Assembly: GCA_938092135.1 (NCBI GenBank)
Contig: CALLJL010000019.1
Location: forward strand, 91,211-124,883
Direction of reading: 5' to 3'
Length of the DNA stretch: 33,673 nt
Source: an uncultured bacterium
GTDB taxonomy: Bacteria; Acidobacteriota; Aminicenantia; Aminicenantales; CALLJL01
Both the position numbers and the translations under genes were made by a program. Under the pieces are notes generated by a model that made no database searches, was not told the origin of the DNA, and saw nothing but the letters and a program-made list of their open reading frames with translations. Positions 15,601 to 24,013 of the stretch are shown here, one piece after another (the stretch's first letter is position 1; every line of letters begins with the position of its first letter).

Positions 15601-15987
15601 ATGCCGAAATTAACTATTTCTGACCTTGAAAACTTAAGAGAGAAAGCTAAAGCCTCCATCTTTTTGAGGGATGGCGGCCCCTTCAGGGCGAAAATTACGG
15701 TCCATATGGGTACGTGCGGCATTGCGGCCGGCGCTCGGGAAATTCTGGATGCCTTTCTTCGCCTTCTCAATGAAAAACAAATTGCCGATGTTCTTCTAAC
15801 TACTTCTGGCTGCGCTGGCATGTGTAGCCGCGAACCCATGGCCACCATTGAGCTTCCTGGCCAATCGCCTGTTAGATATGTTGACCTTACCCCAGAAAAA
15901 GTCAGCCTTCTCTTTGAAAGTCACGTTCTCGGCGGCCGACCTGTGGCTGAATTAGCTCTTGGCTTAGGAAGCGAGAGAACTTTTTAA
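15601..15987 (+). CDS. [2Fe-2S] thioredoxin-like protein, HndB-like
   Basis: This 128-residue protein resembles HndB of NADP-reducing hydrogenases and other thioredoxin-fold [2Fe-2S] proteins. HMGTCGIAAGARE (C39) and TSGCAGMCSREP (C71, C75) are the cluster region. Only three of the usual four cysteines are evident, with Ala/Gly where a second N-terminal cysteine would be expected in NuoE-type domains. It lies 13 nt upstream of the NuoF-GltD gene, has a strong ribosome-binding site and is presumably an electron-transfer subunit of the same cytosolic complex. No hydrogenase subunit is nearby, so the name indicates family only. Confidence 0.82.
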   Translation: MPKLTISDLENLREKAKASIFLRDGGPFRAKITVHMGTCGIAAGAREILDAFLRLLNEKQIADVLLTTSGCAGMCSREPMATIELPGQSPVRYVDLTPEKVSLLFESHVLGGRPVAELALGLGSERTF

Positions 15988-16000
15988 AAAAGGAGGATCT

Positions 16001-19000
16001 ATGGCCACGCCTATTTATCGATCCCATCTTTTAGTCTGCGGCGGGACCTCCTGTGCCTCAGCAAATTCCTTTGCGTTGAAAAAGTCATTGGAGCAGGAGA
16101 TAAAAAGGCACGGTCTTGAAAAAGAGTTTGCAATTGTTACCACGGGCTGTTTTGGTTTCTGTGAGGCCTGCCCCTTAATTTTGGTTAAACCCGATAATAT
16201 CTTTTATTCTAAGCTTAAGCCTGAAGACATTCCTTATTTAGTGGAAGAGCACTTTCTTAAAGGTCGCCCTGTCTCTAAACTCATGTATCATCCGCCTGAG
16301 AATGGCCGAACCATTGCTCGCCTTAGCGATATCGGCTTTTTCCGCAAACAAATTCTCATCGCCCTACGTAACCGAGGAATCATTGATCCCGAGAAAATAG
16401 AGGATTATATTGCCCGCGATGGCTATAAAGCCCTCGTCAAAGTGCTGACCGAAATGAAACCGGAAGAGGTCATTGAGGAAATTAAAAAATCTGGTCTCCG
16501 CGGCCGCGGCGGGGCCGGTTTTCCCACTGGCCTTAAATGGGAATATGTCCGGGCTGCCCAGGGTCAGCCGAAATATGTGGTTTGTAATGGCGATGAAGGC
16601 GACCCCGGAGCCTACATGGATCGAAGCCTGGTTGAAGGAGATCCCCATTCTGTTCTTGAAGGCATGATTATTGGTGCCTACGCCGTCGGTGCCTCTCAGG
16701 GATTTGTTTATATCCGCAACGAATATCCCCTCGCCTATCATCGAATTACCAAGGCCATAAACCAAGCCCGAGAATACGGCCTTCTGGGAGAAGACATTCT
16801 TGGAACTGGCTTTAGTTTTGATGTACGCGTTGTCAGGGGAGCGGGCGCTTTTGTTTGTGGTGAAGAAACCTCGCTTATTGCCTCAATTGAAGGCCGGCTA
16901 CCTGAACCTAGGCCTCGTCCGCCCTTTCCAGCCCAGAGCGGTTTGTGGGGAAAGCCTACCTGCATAAACAACGTTGAAACCTGGGCCAACGTGCCCGTCA
17001 TCATCAATCGCGGGGCTGACTGGTTTGCCTCCATCGGCACCCCCCTGAGCAAGGGGACAAAGGTTTTTTCGGTTGTGGGCAAGGTAAAAACAACCGGTTT
17101 AGTTGAAGTTCCCATGGGTACTCCTCTTGGTGAAATTATCTTTGATATTTGCGGTGGAATAATTAAAGACCGAAAATTCAAAGCTGTTCAGATCGGTGGC
17201 CCCTCGGGCGGCTGCGTTCCGGCCAGTCTACTTAATCTACCTGTTGATTATGAGAAGCTCACTGAAGCTGGCTCTATGATGGGCTCCGGAGGCATGGTCG
17301 TCATGGATGAAAGAAGCTGCATGGTTGATATTGCCCACTTCTTTCTCACCTTTACCAAGGATGAAAGCTGCGGTAAGTGTTCGCCCTGCCGCGAAGGAAT
17401 TCCCCGAATGCTGGAAATTCTAACCAGAATAAAAGAGGGTCAGGCTGATTTGGCTGACCTCGATCTTCTCAATGATTTAGCCATTATGGTTAAAGAAAGC
17501 TCTCTCTGCGGTCTGGGAAAAACGGCTCCCAATCCTGTCCTTTCTACTCTCCGCTATTTCCGAGATGAATACGAGGCTCATATAAAATTCAAGCGCTGCC
17601 CAGCTGGTGTTTGCAGTCATCTTGTCTCTGCCCCTTGTCAGCATAGCTGTCCCATTGGAACTGAAGCCAGTTCTTATGTGGCCTTTATTGCTCACAGTAA
17701 ATTTGAAGAAGCCTATGAAGTTAATCGCCAGGTCAATCCTTTACCGAGTGTTTGCGCCCGAGTTTGCCATCATCCCTGCGAAATCTTTTGTCGGGCTGCC
17801 GAAAGCGAGGAACCCATTGCCATTAGAGCTCTTAAACGCTTTGTCACCGACTGGGCTCGAAGCAATGGTCGCAAAAAACCTCTTCGCCCTATGGAAAAGA
17901 AATATGAAAAAGTAGCCATAATAGGTGCTGGGCCAGCCGGACTTATGGCGGGATGGGAGCTCGCTAAAAAAGGCTATGATGTTACCATCTTTGAAGCTGA
18001 AGAAATTCCAGGCGGTATGTTAGCCTGGGCAATTCCTGATTATCGATTGCCCAAAGATATCCTCCAGGATGAAATCAATGATATTTTTGCCTTGGGAATT
18101 AATATTAAAACCGGAACTAAAATAGGTAAAGATTTGAGCCTCGAGGATCTTTTTAGGCAGGGTTTTAAGGCGATTTTCATTGCTACTGGAGCTTCAAAAT
18201 CAACCAAACTTAATATTCCTGGCGAAGATCTGCCTGGCGTTATTGATCCTCTTCAATTTCTTAAAAATTTTAATTTGAAGAAAAAGGCTAATATTGGCCA
18301 GAAAGTAGTTGTGGTTGGCGGAGGAAATACAGCGATCGATGCCGCTCGAACAGCCTGGCGTCTTGGAGCCCAAGTTACTATCCTTTATCGCCGCACCAAG
18401 AATGAAATGCCCGCAATTCGCGATGAAATCGAAGAGGCTCTGGCTGAAGGCATCAAAATGGAATTTCTGTCCACTCCAATTGCCGCCATTCCCATCAATG
18501 GCCGTCTCGGCAAAATCAAAGTTCAGCGCATGACCCTGATGGGATTTGATGATTCTGGTCGACCCAAGCCGGTTCCTGTGCCAGGGAGCGAATTTGAAAT
18601 TGATGCCGATACTCTGATTCCCGCTATTGGACAGGAACCCGATTTGACCGTCCTTGAAGGGTTCAAGGGCTTACCTATTACCAAAAATAAAACGATCCAA
18701 GTCAATCCTGAAACCAAGGCCACAGAGATTCCAGGTATTTTTGCTGGAGGCGATGTAGTTTCTGGCCCGGCTACCGTCCTGGAAGCCATGCGTGATGGCC
18801 AGATTGCGGCCCAATCAATTCATCGCTACTTAAGGGGAATGAGTCTCGACCGAGAGTATAAACCTACTGAACCAAAATATGAGGTCCCGGCTCTTGATTT
18901 ACCTCCTGAACAATTTCAAGATCTTGTCCGTCCGGCGATGCCCAAATTATCCATTAAGGAGCGCCAAGGCAATTTTAATGAAGTTGAAAGAGGTTTCACC

Positions 19001-19081
19001 GCAGACATGGCTCTTCGCGAAGCCCGGCGCTGCCTGCGCTGTGACCTTGAAACCCTTCGTTTGAAAAGGAGAAAGTCATGA
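16001..19081 (+). CDS. NuoF/HydB-like NADH-binding flavoprotein fused to a GltD-like NAD(P)H oxidoreductase
   Basis: This 1026-residue fusion has three parts. First is a thioredoxin-like [2Fe-2S] domain (C13, C18, C50, C54). Next is a NuoF/HydB core (about residues 110-525) with the FMN loop GLRGRGGAGFPTGLKW, the NADH motif NGDEGDPGAYMD, an SLBB region and the [4Fe-4S] ligands C457, C460, C463 and C503. Last is a glutamate-synthase-small-subunit-like module (about 530-1020). That module has two CxxxC-rich cluster motifs (C533, C538, C546, C550; C585, C589, C593, C597), an FAD site IGAGPAG (641-647) and an NAD(P)H site VVGGGNTAIDAAR. It probably passes electrons between NADH, a ferredoxin-like carrier and NADP(H), perhaps by flavin-based bifurcation (inferred). 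No NuoG or hydrogenase partner is in the window. AGGAGG precedes the start, and its stop overlaps the RRM start. Confidence 0.9.
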   Translation: MATPIYRSHLLVCGGTSCASANSFALKKSLEQEIKRHGLEKEFAIVTTGCFGFCEACPLILVKPDNIFYSKLKPEDIPYLVEEHFLKGRPVSKLMYHPPENGRTIARLSDIGFFRKQILIALRNRGIIDPEKIEDYIARDGYKALVKVLTEMKPEEVIEEIKKSGLRGRGGAGFPTGLKWEYVRAAQGQPKYVVCNGDEGDPGAYMDRSLVEGDPHSVLEGMIIGAYAVGASQGFVYIRNEYPLAYHRITKAINQAREYGLLGEDILGTGFSFDVRVVRGAGAFVCGEETSLIASIEGRLPEPRPRPPFPAQSGLWGKPTCINNVETWANVPVIINRGADWFASIGTPLSKGTKVFSVVGKVKTTGLVEVPMGTPLGEIIFDICGGIIKDRKFKAVQIGGPSGGCVPASLLNLPVDYEKLTEAGSMMGSGGMVVMDERSCMVDIAHFFLTFTKDESCGKCSPCREGIPRMLEILTRIKEGQADLADLDLLNDLAIMVKESSLCGLGKTAPNPVLSTLRYFRDEYEAHIKFKRCPAGVCSHLVSAPCQHSCPIGTEASSYVAFIAHSKFEEAYEVNRQVNPLPSVCARVCHHPCEIFCRAAESEEPIAIRALKRFVTDWARSNGRKKPLRPMEKKYEKVAIIGAGPAGLMAGWELAKKGYDVTIFEAEEIPGGMLAWAIPDYRLPKDILQDEINDIFALGINIKTGTKIGKDLSLEDLFRQGFKAIFIATGASKSTKLNIPGEDLPGVIDPLQFLKNFNLKKKANIGQKVVVVGGGNTAIDAARTAWRLGAQVTILYRRTKNEMPAIRDEIEEALAEGIKMEFLSTPIAAIPINGRLGKIKVQRMTLMGFDDSGRPKPVPVPGSEFEIDADTLIPAIGQEPDLTVLEGFKGLPITKNKTIQVNPETKATEIPGIFAGGDVVSGPATVLEAMRDGQIAAQSIHRYLRGMSLDREYKPTEPKYEVPALDLPPEQFQDLVRPAMPKLSIKERQGNFNEVERGFTADMALREARRCLRCDLETLRLKRRKS

Positions 19082-19296
19082 CTGGAAAAAAAGTTTACAT
19101 CGGCAACCTTTATCTGCGGGTGACCAAAGACCAGATTCGCCAGCTCTTTTCACAGTTTGGCCAGGTAAACTATATTGAATATGTACCTGGAAGTGGTTTC
19201 GCCTATGTGGAAATGGCGACCGAAGAGGAAGCTGAAAGGGCCCGCATTGCCCTTAATGGTATTGAATTTCTCGATCGAGTCATCCGCGTCAAATAA
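19078..19296 (+). CDS. Small RRM RNA-binding protein
   Basis: A single 72-residue RNA-recognition motif with RNP2 KVYIGNL (residues 5-11) and RNP1 GSGFAYVEM (39-47), lacking the glycine-rich tail of many bacterial RRM proteins. ATG overlaps the TGA of the NuoF-GltD gene (ATGA), with AAGGAG 7 nt upstream, so it is translationally coupled to a redox enzyme, which is unusual. It probably binds single-stranded RNA as a chaperone or post-transcriptional regulator. The stop codon runs directly into a GGGGACACAAAC box. Confidence 0.9.
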   Translation: MTGKKVYIGNLYLRVTKDQIRQLFSQFGQVNYIEYVPGSGFAYVEMATEEEAERARIALNGIEFLDRVIRVK

Positions 19297-19345
19297 TTGG
19301 GGACACAAACATTTTTTCAATAATTCGGGACACGAAAATTCTTTC
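19294..19345 (+). repeat. Tandem GGGGACAC boxes after the RRM gene
   Basis: TAATTGGGGACACAAACAT (from 19294, including the RRM stop) and TAATTCGGGACACGAAAATT (from 19321) are direct repeats 27 nt apart. The remaining gap to 19637 is AT-rich with two GATATCCC-like motifs (about 19486-19503) and no gene. Confidence 0.6.
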
Positions 19346-19637
19346 ATAAAATTCATATAATTCAAGTAATTAACACACAAACCTTTTTGTTGCCAAAATA
19401 AAAAAGCAAAAAAAGAAGACCTTTCTAAGTTAGCGGGAATAAGGAAAAGGGTGAGATTTTTTTAGATCCAAATGATTATATCCCCTAAATGATGATATCC
19501 CTAGGATGATGATGAAATAAATTTTTCATCTCTGGGTAGCAAAAACATAGGCCTAAAAAATCCAATTATAGACCAAATAGATTGATTAAATAGATTAAAA
19601 GCGAAAAGAAGACTTTAATAAAAACAGCCAACAGATT

Positions 19638-21122
19638 TTAGGAGATTTTGCGAGCTATCTGTTCAAAATCCAACTGCCAAAGAACAAGGTGAGTTACATT
19701 GCCTTGCTCATCGCGGCGAAATTGAATGCGAATAAAGGGATCAACGGAAAAGAAAACAGTTTCGCTTTCCACATAAAATTTGGTGGGAGCCTGACCTGTA
19801 GGCTGGATAATTAAATAATAATCTTCATATTTAACGTCCAGGACATAATCGGCTGATATCTCATAGCGACCCACATATCTTTGGTAAATAGCTGGATCAA
19901 GACGGTAGAGGGGTCTTTCGACAGGCTTAAAATGAGGCCAATTATAAGCAGCGGCTGCAGCCCGGAATATCTCTTCAATCAAAATCTGCCCATTATCGCT
20001 ATTGGTCATGACCACTATGCCCTGTTTTTTGGCTGGAAAAGCAAGAAGAGCACAGGCAAAACCTGCTGTTTTTCCCTCCCAGTGGAAGTAAACATCATCA
20101 CCACTGCCCTCAATGATAAAACCAAAGCCTCTTGACCCGGCTTGATTAGTAAGCATCGCCCGAGCCACTGTTGACGAAACGAATTTGCCGCTAGCTCCTC
20201 GAGCGGCCGCCATCAATTCCCCGATAAAATTGGCCATATCGGCTGAAGTTGTCCACAGGCCCTTAGCCCCAAGCTCAGGGTAGCGCCGCCATTTTTCAGG
20301 ATAAAGAGAACCGTCCCGCTGATGGCCCGAAGCTACATCAGCCATCACCTGGGCAGGGACATCATCGGCCAGATAAGTATTTTTCATTTTAGCCGGCTCA
20401 AAAATCCTTTCTCGAGCAAGCTCAACAAGAGAGCGACCGGTTACTTCCTCAAGAAGCTGCTGAAGAACAATATAACCGGATTCAGAGGTCCGAATAACAC
20501 TTCCCGGCCTATCGACGGGAATAACAGGTGTATTAACCGCTGGCTTCTCCCCCAGAAGAATTTGTCTCAAAGTAGGCAAGGAATCTGTTCTAGAATAACC
20601 TGGAAAAACCCAGTTGCTGAAACCAGCCCGGTGAAGCAGAAGATCCCTTAGGGTAATCGGTCGTGAGCCCACAAATTCGGGTCGCGGAACTTTCCAGCTC
20701 TTTAAGTAAAAATTGATATCTCGGTCAAGCTCAAGGCGGCCTTCCTCGACTAAAGAAAGAGCTAAAGCGGCCACTATGGGCTGACTGAAAGCCCCTCCTT
20801 GAAAAACAGTTTCAGCCGTTATCGGTCCATCCTCTTTGCTATCCCTGTATCCATAGCCTTTGACCCAAGATAAAGTATCATTATCAATTACAGCCACGCA
20901 TAATCCTGGAACCCGGTAAAAAAGCATCCTATCTACCAGGCGAAGTTTCTCGGGCTTCTGACCCTTAAAATAAACAGCTCGCAATAATCCGTTTTCAATG
21001 TCTCTGATTCTTTTCTTCGCCAAGGTGCTCGGGGTCTCGCAGCCTCCCAGCATCAGTCCCAAAACAATAATCCAAAAATAGGGACACAAACATTTTTTTC
21101 CTAACTTTTTTCTTAACCTCAT
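19638..21122 (-). CDS. Lipoprotein with inactivated beta-lactamase/serine-hydrolase fold
   Basis: A 494-residue protein with signal peptide and lipobox (LMLGGC, Cys28), so probably lipid-anchored. The fold follows class C beta-lactamase/DD-peptidase relatives (VPGLCVAVIDNDTLSWVKGYGYRD; LLLHRAGFSNW; EGKTAGFACALLAFPAKKQGIVVMTNS). The catalytic positions are lost: where relatives have S-x-x-K this has A111-F-S-Q114, and where they have Y-S-N it has T212-S-E214. HTGG is HWEG. It is therefore probably a binding or regulatory pseudo-hydrolase. The signal-peptide codons 7-16 carry a GGGGACAC box. Upstream, the plus strand is pyrimidine-rich, as at the M6 peptidase. Its intact paralogue-like counterpart is at 5349-6971. 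Confidence 0.82.
   Translation of the reverse strand: MRLRKKLGKKCLCPYFWIIVLGLMLGGCETPSTLAKKRIRDIENGLLRAVYFKGQKPEKLRLVDRMLFYRVPGLCVAVIDNDTLSWVKGYGYRDSKEDGPITAETVFQGGAFSQPIVAALALSLVEEGRLELDRDINFYLKSWKVPRPEFVGSRPITLRDLLLHRAGFSNWVFPGYSRTDSLPTLRQILLGEKPAVNTPVIPVDRPGSVIRTSESGYIVLQQLLEEVTGRSLVELARERIFEPAKMKNTYLADDVPAQVMADVASGHQRDGSLYPEKWRRYPELGAKGLWTTSADMANFIGELMAAARGASGKFVSSTVARAMLTNQAGSRGFGFIIEGSGDDVYFHWEGKTAGFACALLAFPAKKQGIVVMTNSDNGQILIEEIFRAAAAAYNWPHFKPVERPLYRLDPAIYQRYVGRYEISADYVLDVKYEDYYLIIQPTGQAPTKFYVESETVFFSVDPFIRIQFRRDEQGNVTHLVLWQLDFEQIARKIS
21075..21100 (+). repeat. GGGACACAAAC box inside lipoprotein signal-peptide codons
   Basis: AAAATAGGGACACAAACAT followed by T-rich sequence is read on the opposite strand as KKCLCPYF within the signal peptide. 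Its placement parallels that of the copy at 11431-11456. Confidence 0.65.
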
Positions 21123-21462
21123 TTTTTAATTCCTCTTTTTTCCGATACCTTTTACTAAACTCCTCTTTTCCCCAAACTTAATGAATCTCGCATCGCCCAC
21201 TTTTACTTTTTTCAAAACCAGCAATAAAGGATTTTCCCTTTTTTATATTACTTGATAATTATCATCTGATTGCTTCAAAAGACTATTTTCTCTTCTATTT
21301 TATTAAAATAATTCTTTTTTTTCCAAGTCGCCATCGTCGGTTCTTTAATCTTATTTTACTAATTTAATAATCTGTTTTTCCCCACTATTTATCTGTTTTT
21401 AAGTCCTTATGATCAATAAATTAAATCTAATTTTAATTTTTAATCTTATCGTCGCGAAAAAG
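21123..21462. other. AT-rich, pyrimidine-biased intergenic region
   Basis: No gene is visible. The first 200 nt are strongly T/C-biased on the plus strand, as upstream of the M6 peptidase. No convincing promoter or terminator was found. Confidence 0.5.
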
Positions 21463-22188
21463 TTATATTTTCCAAGTGCCGGCGACTATCAAATTATTTC
21501 CCGTAATGGCCCCAGCCTCTTCAGAAGCCAAAAAATTCACGGCTTCGGCCACATCTTCAGGCCGACCAACAAAGCTCTCGGAAAGTGAGTCTTCAGCCAT
21601 TTCGGGCATCCAGCCTCCCTCAATAAATCCTGGTGATACCATGTTGACAGTTATGCCAAATTTAATCAAACTCACAGCAGTTGTTCGAGTGAGCATAAAA
21701 AGACTGGTTTTGGCAGCCGCATAGGGAAGAATATTGGGGAAAGCTGCAATCTGCCCTGCGCGATGAAAACCAATATTGATGATTCTCCCCCATTGCCTCA
21801 TCTTCATTCCAGGAATAACTGCTTTTATCAGCTCAAAACCAACAAGTACATTCGCCTTAAAAAGCCAAAGCCATTCCTCAGAAGTGGTCTCTTCCCAGGC
21901 CCGATGAAGAAAAGGGCCGAAATTATTAATTAAAATATCAATCCTTCCCCATTTCCCCTCTACCATTTGAATTAATTTTTTAGCTACAGCAGGCGATGAC
22001 AAATCAGCCCGGAAAGCATAAGCTTCGCTTCCCCTCTCTTTTATTTCCTTAACCATGGCCTGGGCAGCCTTCCTTTGCTGATAATAATGGACCCCAATTC
22101 GAAAGACCTTCTCAGCAAATTTTATCGCTATGGCTCGGCCGATCGGACTGCTTGCCCCAATTATGAGAGCTACCCTCTCTTTGTCCAT
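21463..22188 (-). CDS. Short-chain dehydrogenase/reductase with atypical active site
   Basis: This 241-residue SDR has a Rossmann nucleotide motif IIGASSPIGRA (residues 9-19), NNFGPF in place of NNAG, N113 in KANVLVG and the Y156-x-x-x-K160 pair in PYAAAKTS. The usual catalytic serine after the fifth strand (INIGS in FabG-type enzymes) is absent: the sequence is INIGFHRAG, with Phe141 at the likely position. It may use another residue, or may not be a standard reductase. C-terminal ITGNNLIVAGTW is normal for the family. It lies 70 nt downstream of hutH on the same strand and is possibly cotranscribed. Substrate unknown. Confidence 0.87.
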   Translation of the reverse strand: MDKERVALIIGASSPIGRAIAIKFAEKVFRIGVHYYQQRKAAQAMVKEIKERGSEAYAFRADLSSPAVAKKLIQMVEGKWGRIDILINNFGPFLHRAWEETTSEEWLWLFKANVLVGFELIKAVIPGMKMRQWGRIINIGFHRAGQIAAFPNILPYAAAKTSLFMLTRTTAVSLIKFGITVNMVSPGFIEGGWMPEMAEDSLSESFVGRPEDVAEAVNFLASEEAGAITGNNLIVAGTWKI

Positions 22189-22221
22189 TCCCCTTCCCCC
22201 AAATTTTTTTTATCAATCATT

Positions 22222-22261
22222 CAGCTTTAAGGCCTATTACACTCAGCTTTAAAGCTTATTA
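22222..22261. repeat. Near-perfect 18-nt tandem repeat at the end of hutH
   Basis: CAGCTTTAAGGCCTATTA (22222-22239) and CAGCTTTAAAGCTTATTA (22244-22261) match at 16 of 18 positions. The second contains the palindrome AGCTTTAAAGCT and overlaps the hutH stop codon. It may be a regulatory site between hutH and the SDR, or a local duplication. Confidence 0.5.
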
Positions 22262-23782
22262 AATCAGTTCACCCACAGCTCTTTCGACCGCCTCGATAAT
22301 TTCGCCCGAAGCCACCACTTCCTTTAAGCGGTTAATATCATCAAAAAGGGGTCGGTCCTCATCAAGAAAGGCAACATATTTTCTTATTACCTCATAGGCC
22401 GCCTCGACTCCTGGACTGGCCCGAAGCGGTCGCCGGAAATCGAGGGCTTGAGCGGCGGCCATCATTTCAATAGCGATAATGGCCTGGCTATTATCAATGA
22501 TTTGCTTAGTTTTGAGCGCTGTAGTCATACCCATGCTAACAAAATCCTCCTGATCGGCGGCTGCTGGAATTGAACCCGTTGCGGCTGGATGAGAAAGAAC
22601 GCGGTTTTCACAAACCAACGCACCAGCCGTATATTGAGTCAGCATAAGACCGGAAAACATGCCAGCTCCTTTGGTTAAAAAGGCGGGCAAGCCGCGATTC
22701 AAATTGGGGTTCATCAACCGATTTATTCTCCTTTCCGACAAAACAGAAACTGTCGTAATGGCCATCCCCAGCAGTTCTAAGGCCAGAGCCTGTGGCGTTC
22801 CCTGGAAATTGGCTCCAGTCAAGACAAGATCTTCTTCTGGAAGGAAAACCGGATTATCGGCACAACCATTTAACTCAATCTCAATCATTTGCCGCACCCA
22901 ACGGAGGGCATCGCGGGCTGCGCCTACAACTTGAGGAGTGCTTCTGAGGCTATAGGCATCCTGAACTTTCTTCCCTGATTGAGCTAAAAGCTCTGAATTT
23001 GCGGTGATTCGACGAATATTAGCCGCACATTCTATGGCTCCTTGATAACCCCGCACTCGATGCAATCTCTCATCATAGGCCTTCATATTAGCATTGAGCA
23101 CTTCCAGCGTCATGGCCGCAGCAATTTCAGAATTCTTGAGCCAGCGGTGGGCATCATAGACTTCAAGAGCGCCAAGGCCAGTAATAACATTTGAACCATT
23201 GATTAGGGCCAGACCGTCTCGAGCCTGCAAAACCTGTGGTTTTATCCCAGCTCGGCGCAAGGCCTCAGCTCCTGGAAGCCTTTCTCCTTGATAAAAGGCC
23301 TCTCCCTCACCCATCACCACCAAAGCAATCTGGCTCATAGGCGAAAGATCGCCGCAGGCACCAACCGACCCTTTTTCGCAAACAACAGGGGTTACCCCGC
23401 GATTAAGCATCTCTTTTAAAGTTTCGACTACCTCGGGCCTGAGGCCCGAGTGGCCTTGGCAATGACAGGCAATACGACTCAACATAGCTGCCCTTACAAT
23501 ATCCTCAGGGAGCGGCTTACCGTAACCAGCCGCGTGGCTGTAAATAACATATTTTTGAAAACGCTCAACCTGTTCCTGGGTTAAAATAACTTCCGATAAC
23601 TCACCGATTCCGGTATTAATGCCATACATAATTTCTCGCTTTTCAATCTTCTCCTCAACAAGCCGACGACATCTTTTTATTCTTTCCAAGGCCTCTGGAT
23701 GAATTTCTATTTTTTCACCGAAACGAGCTATTTCAACTACCTTTTCTATGGTCAAATTGCGACCATCCAAGACAAAGGCCAT
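22259..23782 (-). CDS. hutH: Histidine ammonia-lyase-like protein (HAL/PAL family) with Ala-Cys-Gly at the MIO site
   Basis: A 507-residue aromatic amino-acid lyase of normal length. Family members make urocanate (or cinnamate/coumarate) using a methylidene-imidazolone formed from Ala-Ser-Gly. Here that tripeptide is A142-C143-G144 in GSVGACGDLSPMSQ. Y53 (IMYGINTG) and H83 (YSHAAGYG) match the active-site Tyr and the substrate-selecting His of Pseudomonas HAL at the same numbers, favouring histidine as substrate. QDxFS-like AADQEDFVSMG, NADNPVF-like NGCADNPVF and RRINRLMNPNLNRGLPAFL are present. No hutU, hutI or other urocanate-pathway gene lies nearby. A strong AAAGGAGGTG precedes the start. 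Confidence 0.9.
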   Translation of the reverse strand: MAFVLDGRNLTIEKVVEIARFGEKIEIHPEALERIKRCRRLVEEKIEKREIMYGINTGIGELSEVILTQEQVERFQKYVIYSHAAGYGKPLPEDIVRAAMLSRIACHCQGHSGLRPEVVETLKEMLNRGVTPVVCEKGSVGACGDLSPMSQIALVVMGEGEAFYQGERLPGAEALRRAGIKPQVLQARDGLALINGSNVITGLGALEVYDAHRWLKNSEIAAAMTLEVLNANMKAYDERLHRVRGYQGAIECAANIRRITANSELLAQSGKKVQDAYSLRSTPQVVGAARDALRWVRQMIEIELNGCADNPVFLPEEDLVLTGANFQGTPQALALELLGMAITTVSVLSERRINRLMNPNLNRGLPAFLTKGAGMFSGLMLTQYTAGALVCENRVLSHPAATGSIPAAADQEDFVSMGMTTALKTKQIIDNSQAIIAIEMMAAAQALDFRRPLRASPGVEAAYEVIRKYVAFLDEDRPLFDDINRLKEVVASGEIIEAVERAVGELI

Positions 23783-24013
23783 GGGAACACCTCCTTTTAG
23801 GAAGTTTTATTCTTTCTAAAATTTAAATTAGGAAAAGATTATAATTTCAGCAGGTTAAAAAATAAAGGGAAAATCCTTATAATTACCATTGATCTGAAGA
23901 TAAAAGGAAAGGTTAACTTGAAAGAATTTGCCAGCGAAAATTATTTATCCAAGCGAAATGATTTAAATATGAAGCCTGATTTTAAATGAAATTATTAAAC
24001 ATTGATTTATTTT

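Noticed and set aside
16738..17181. 147-codon minus-strand frame
   Set aside because: Antisense to the NuoF core, whose motifs are unmistakable.
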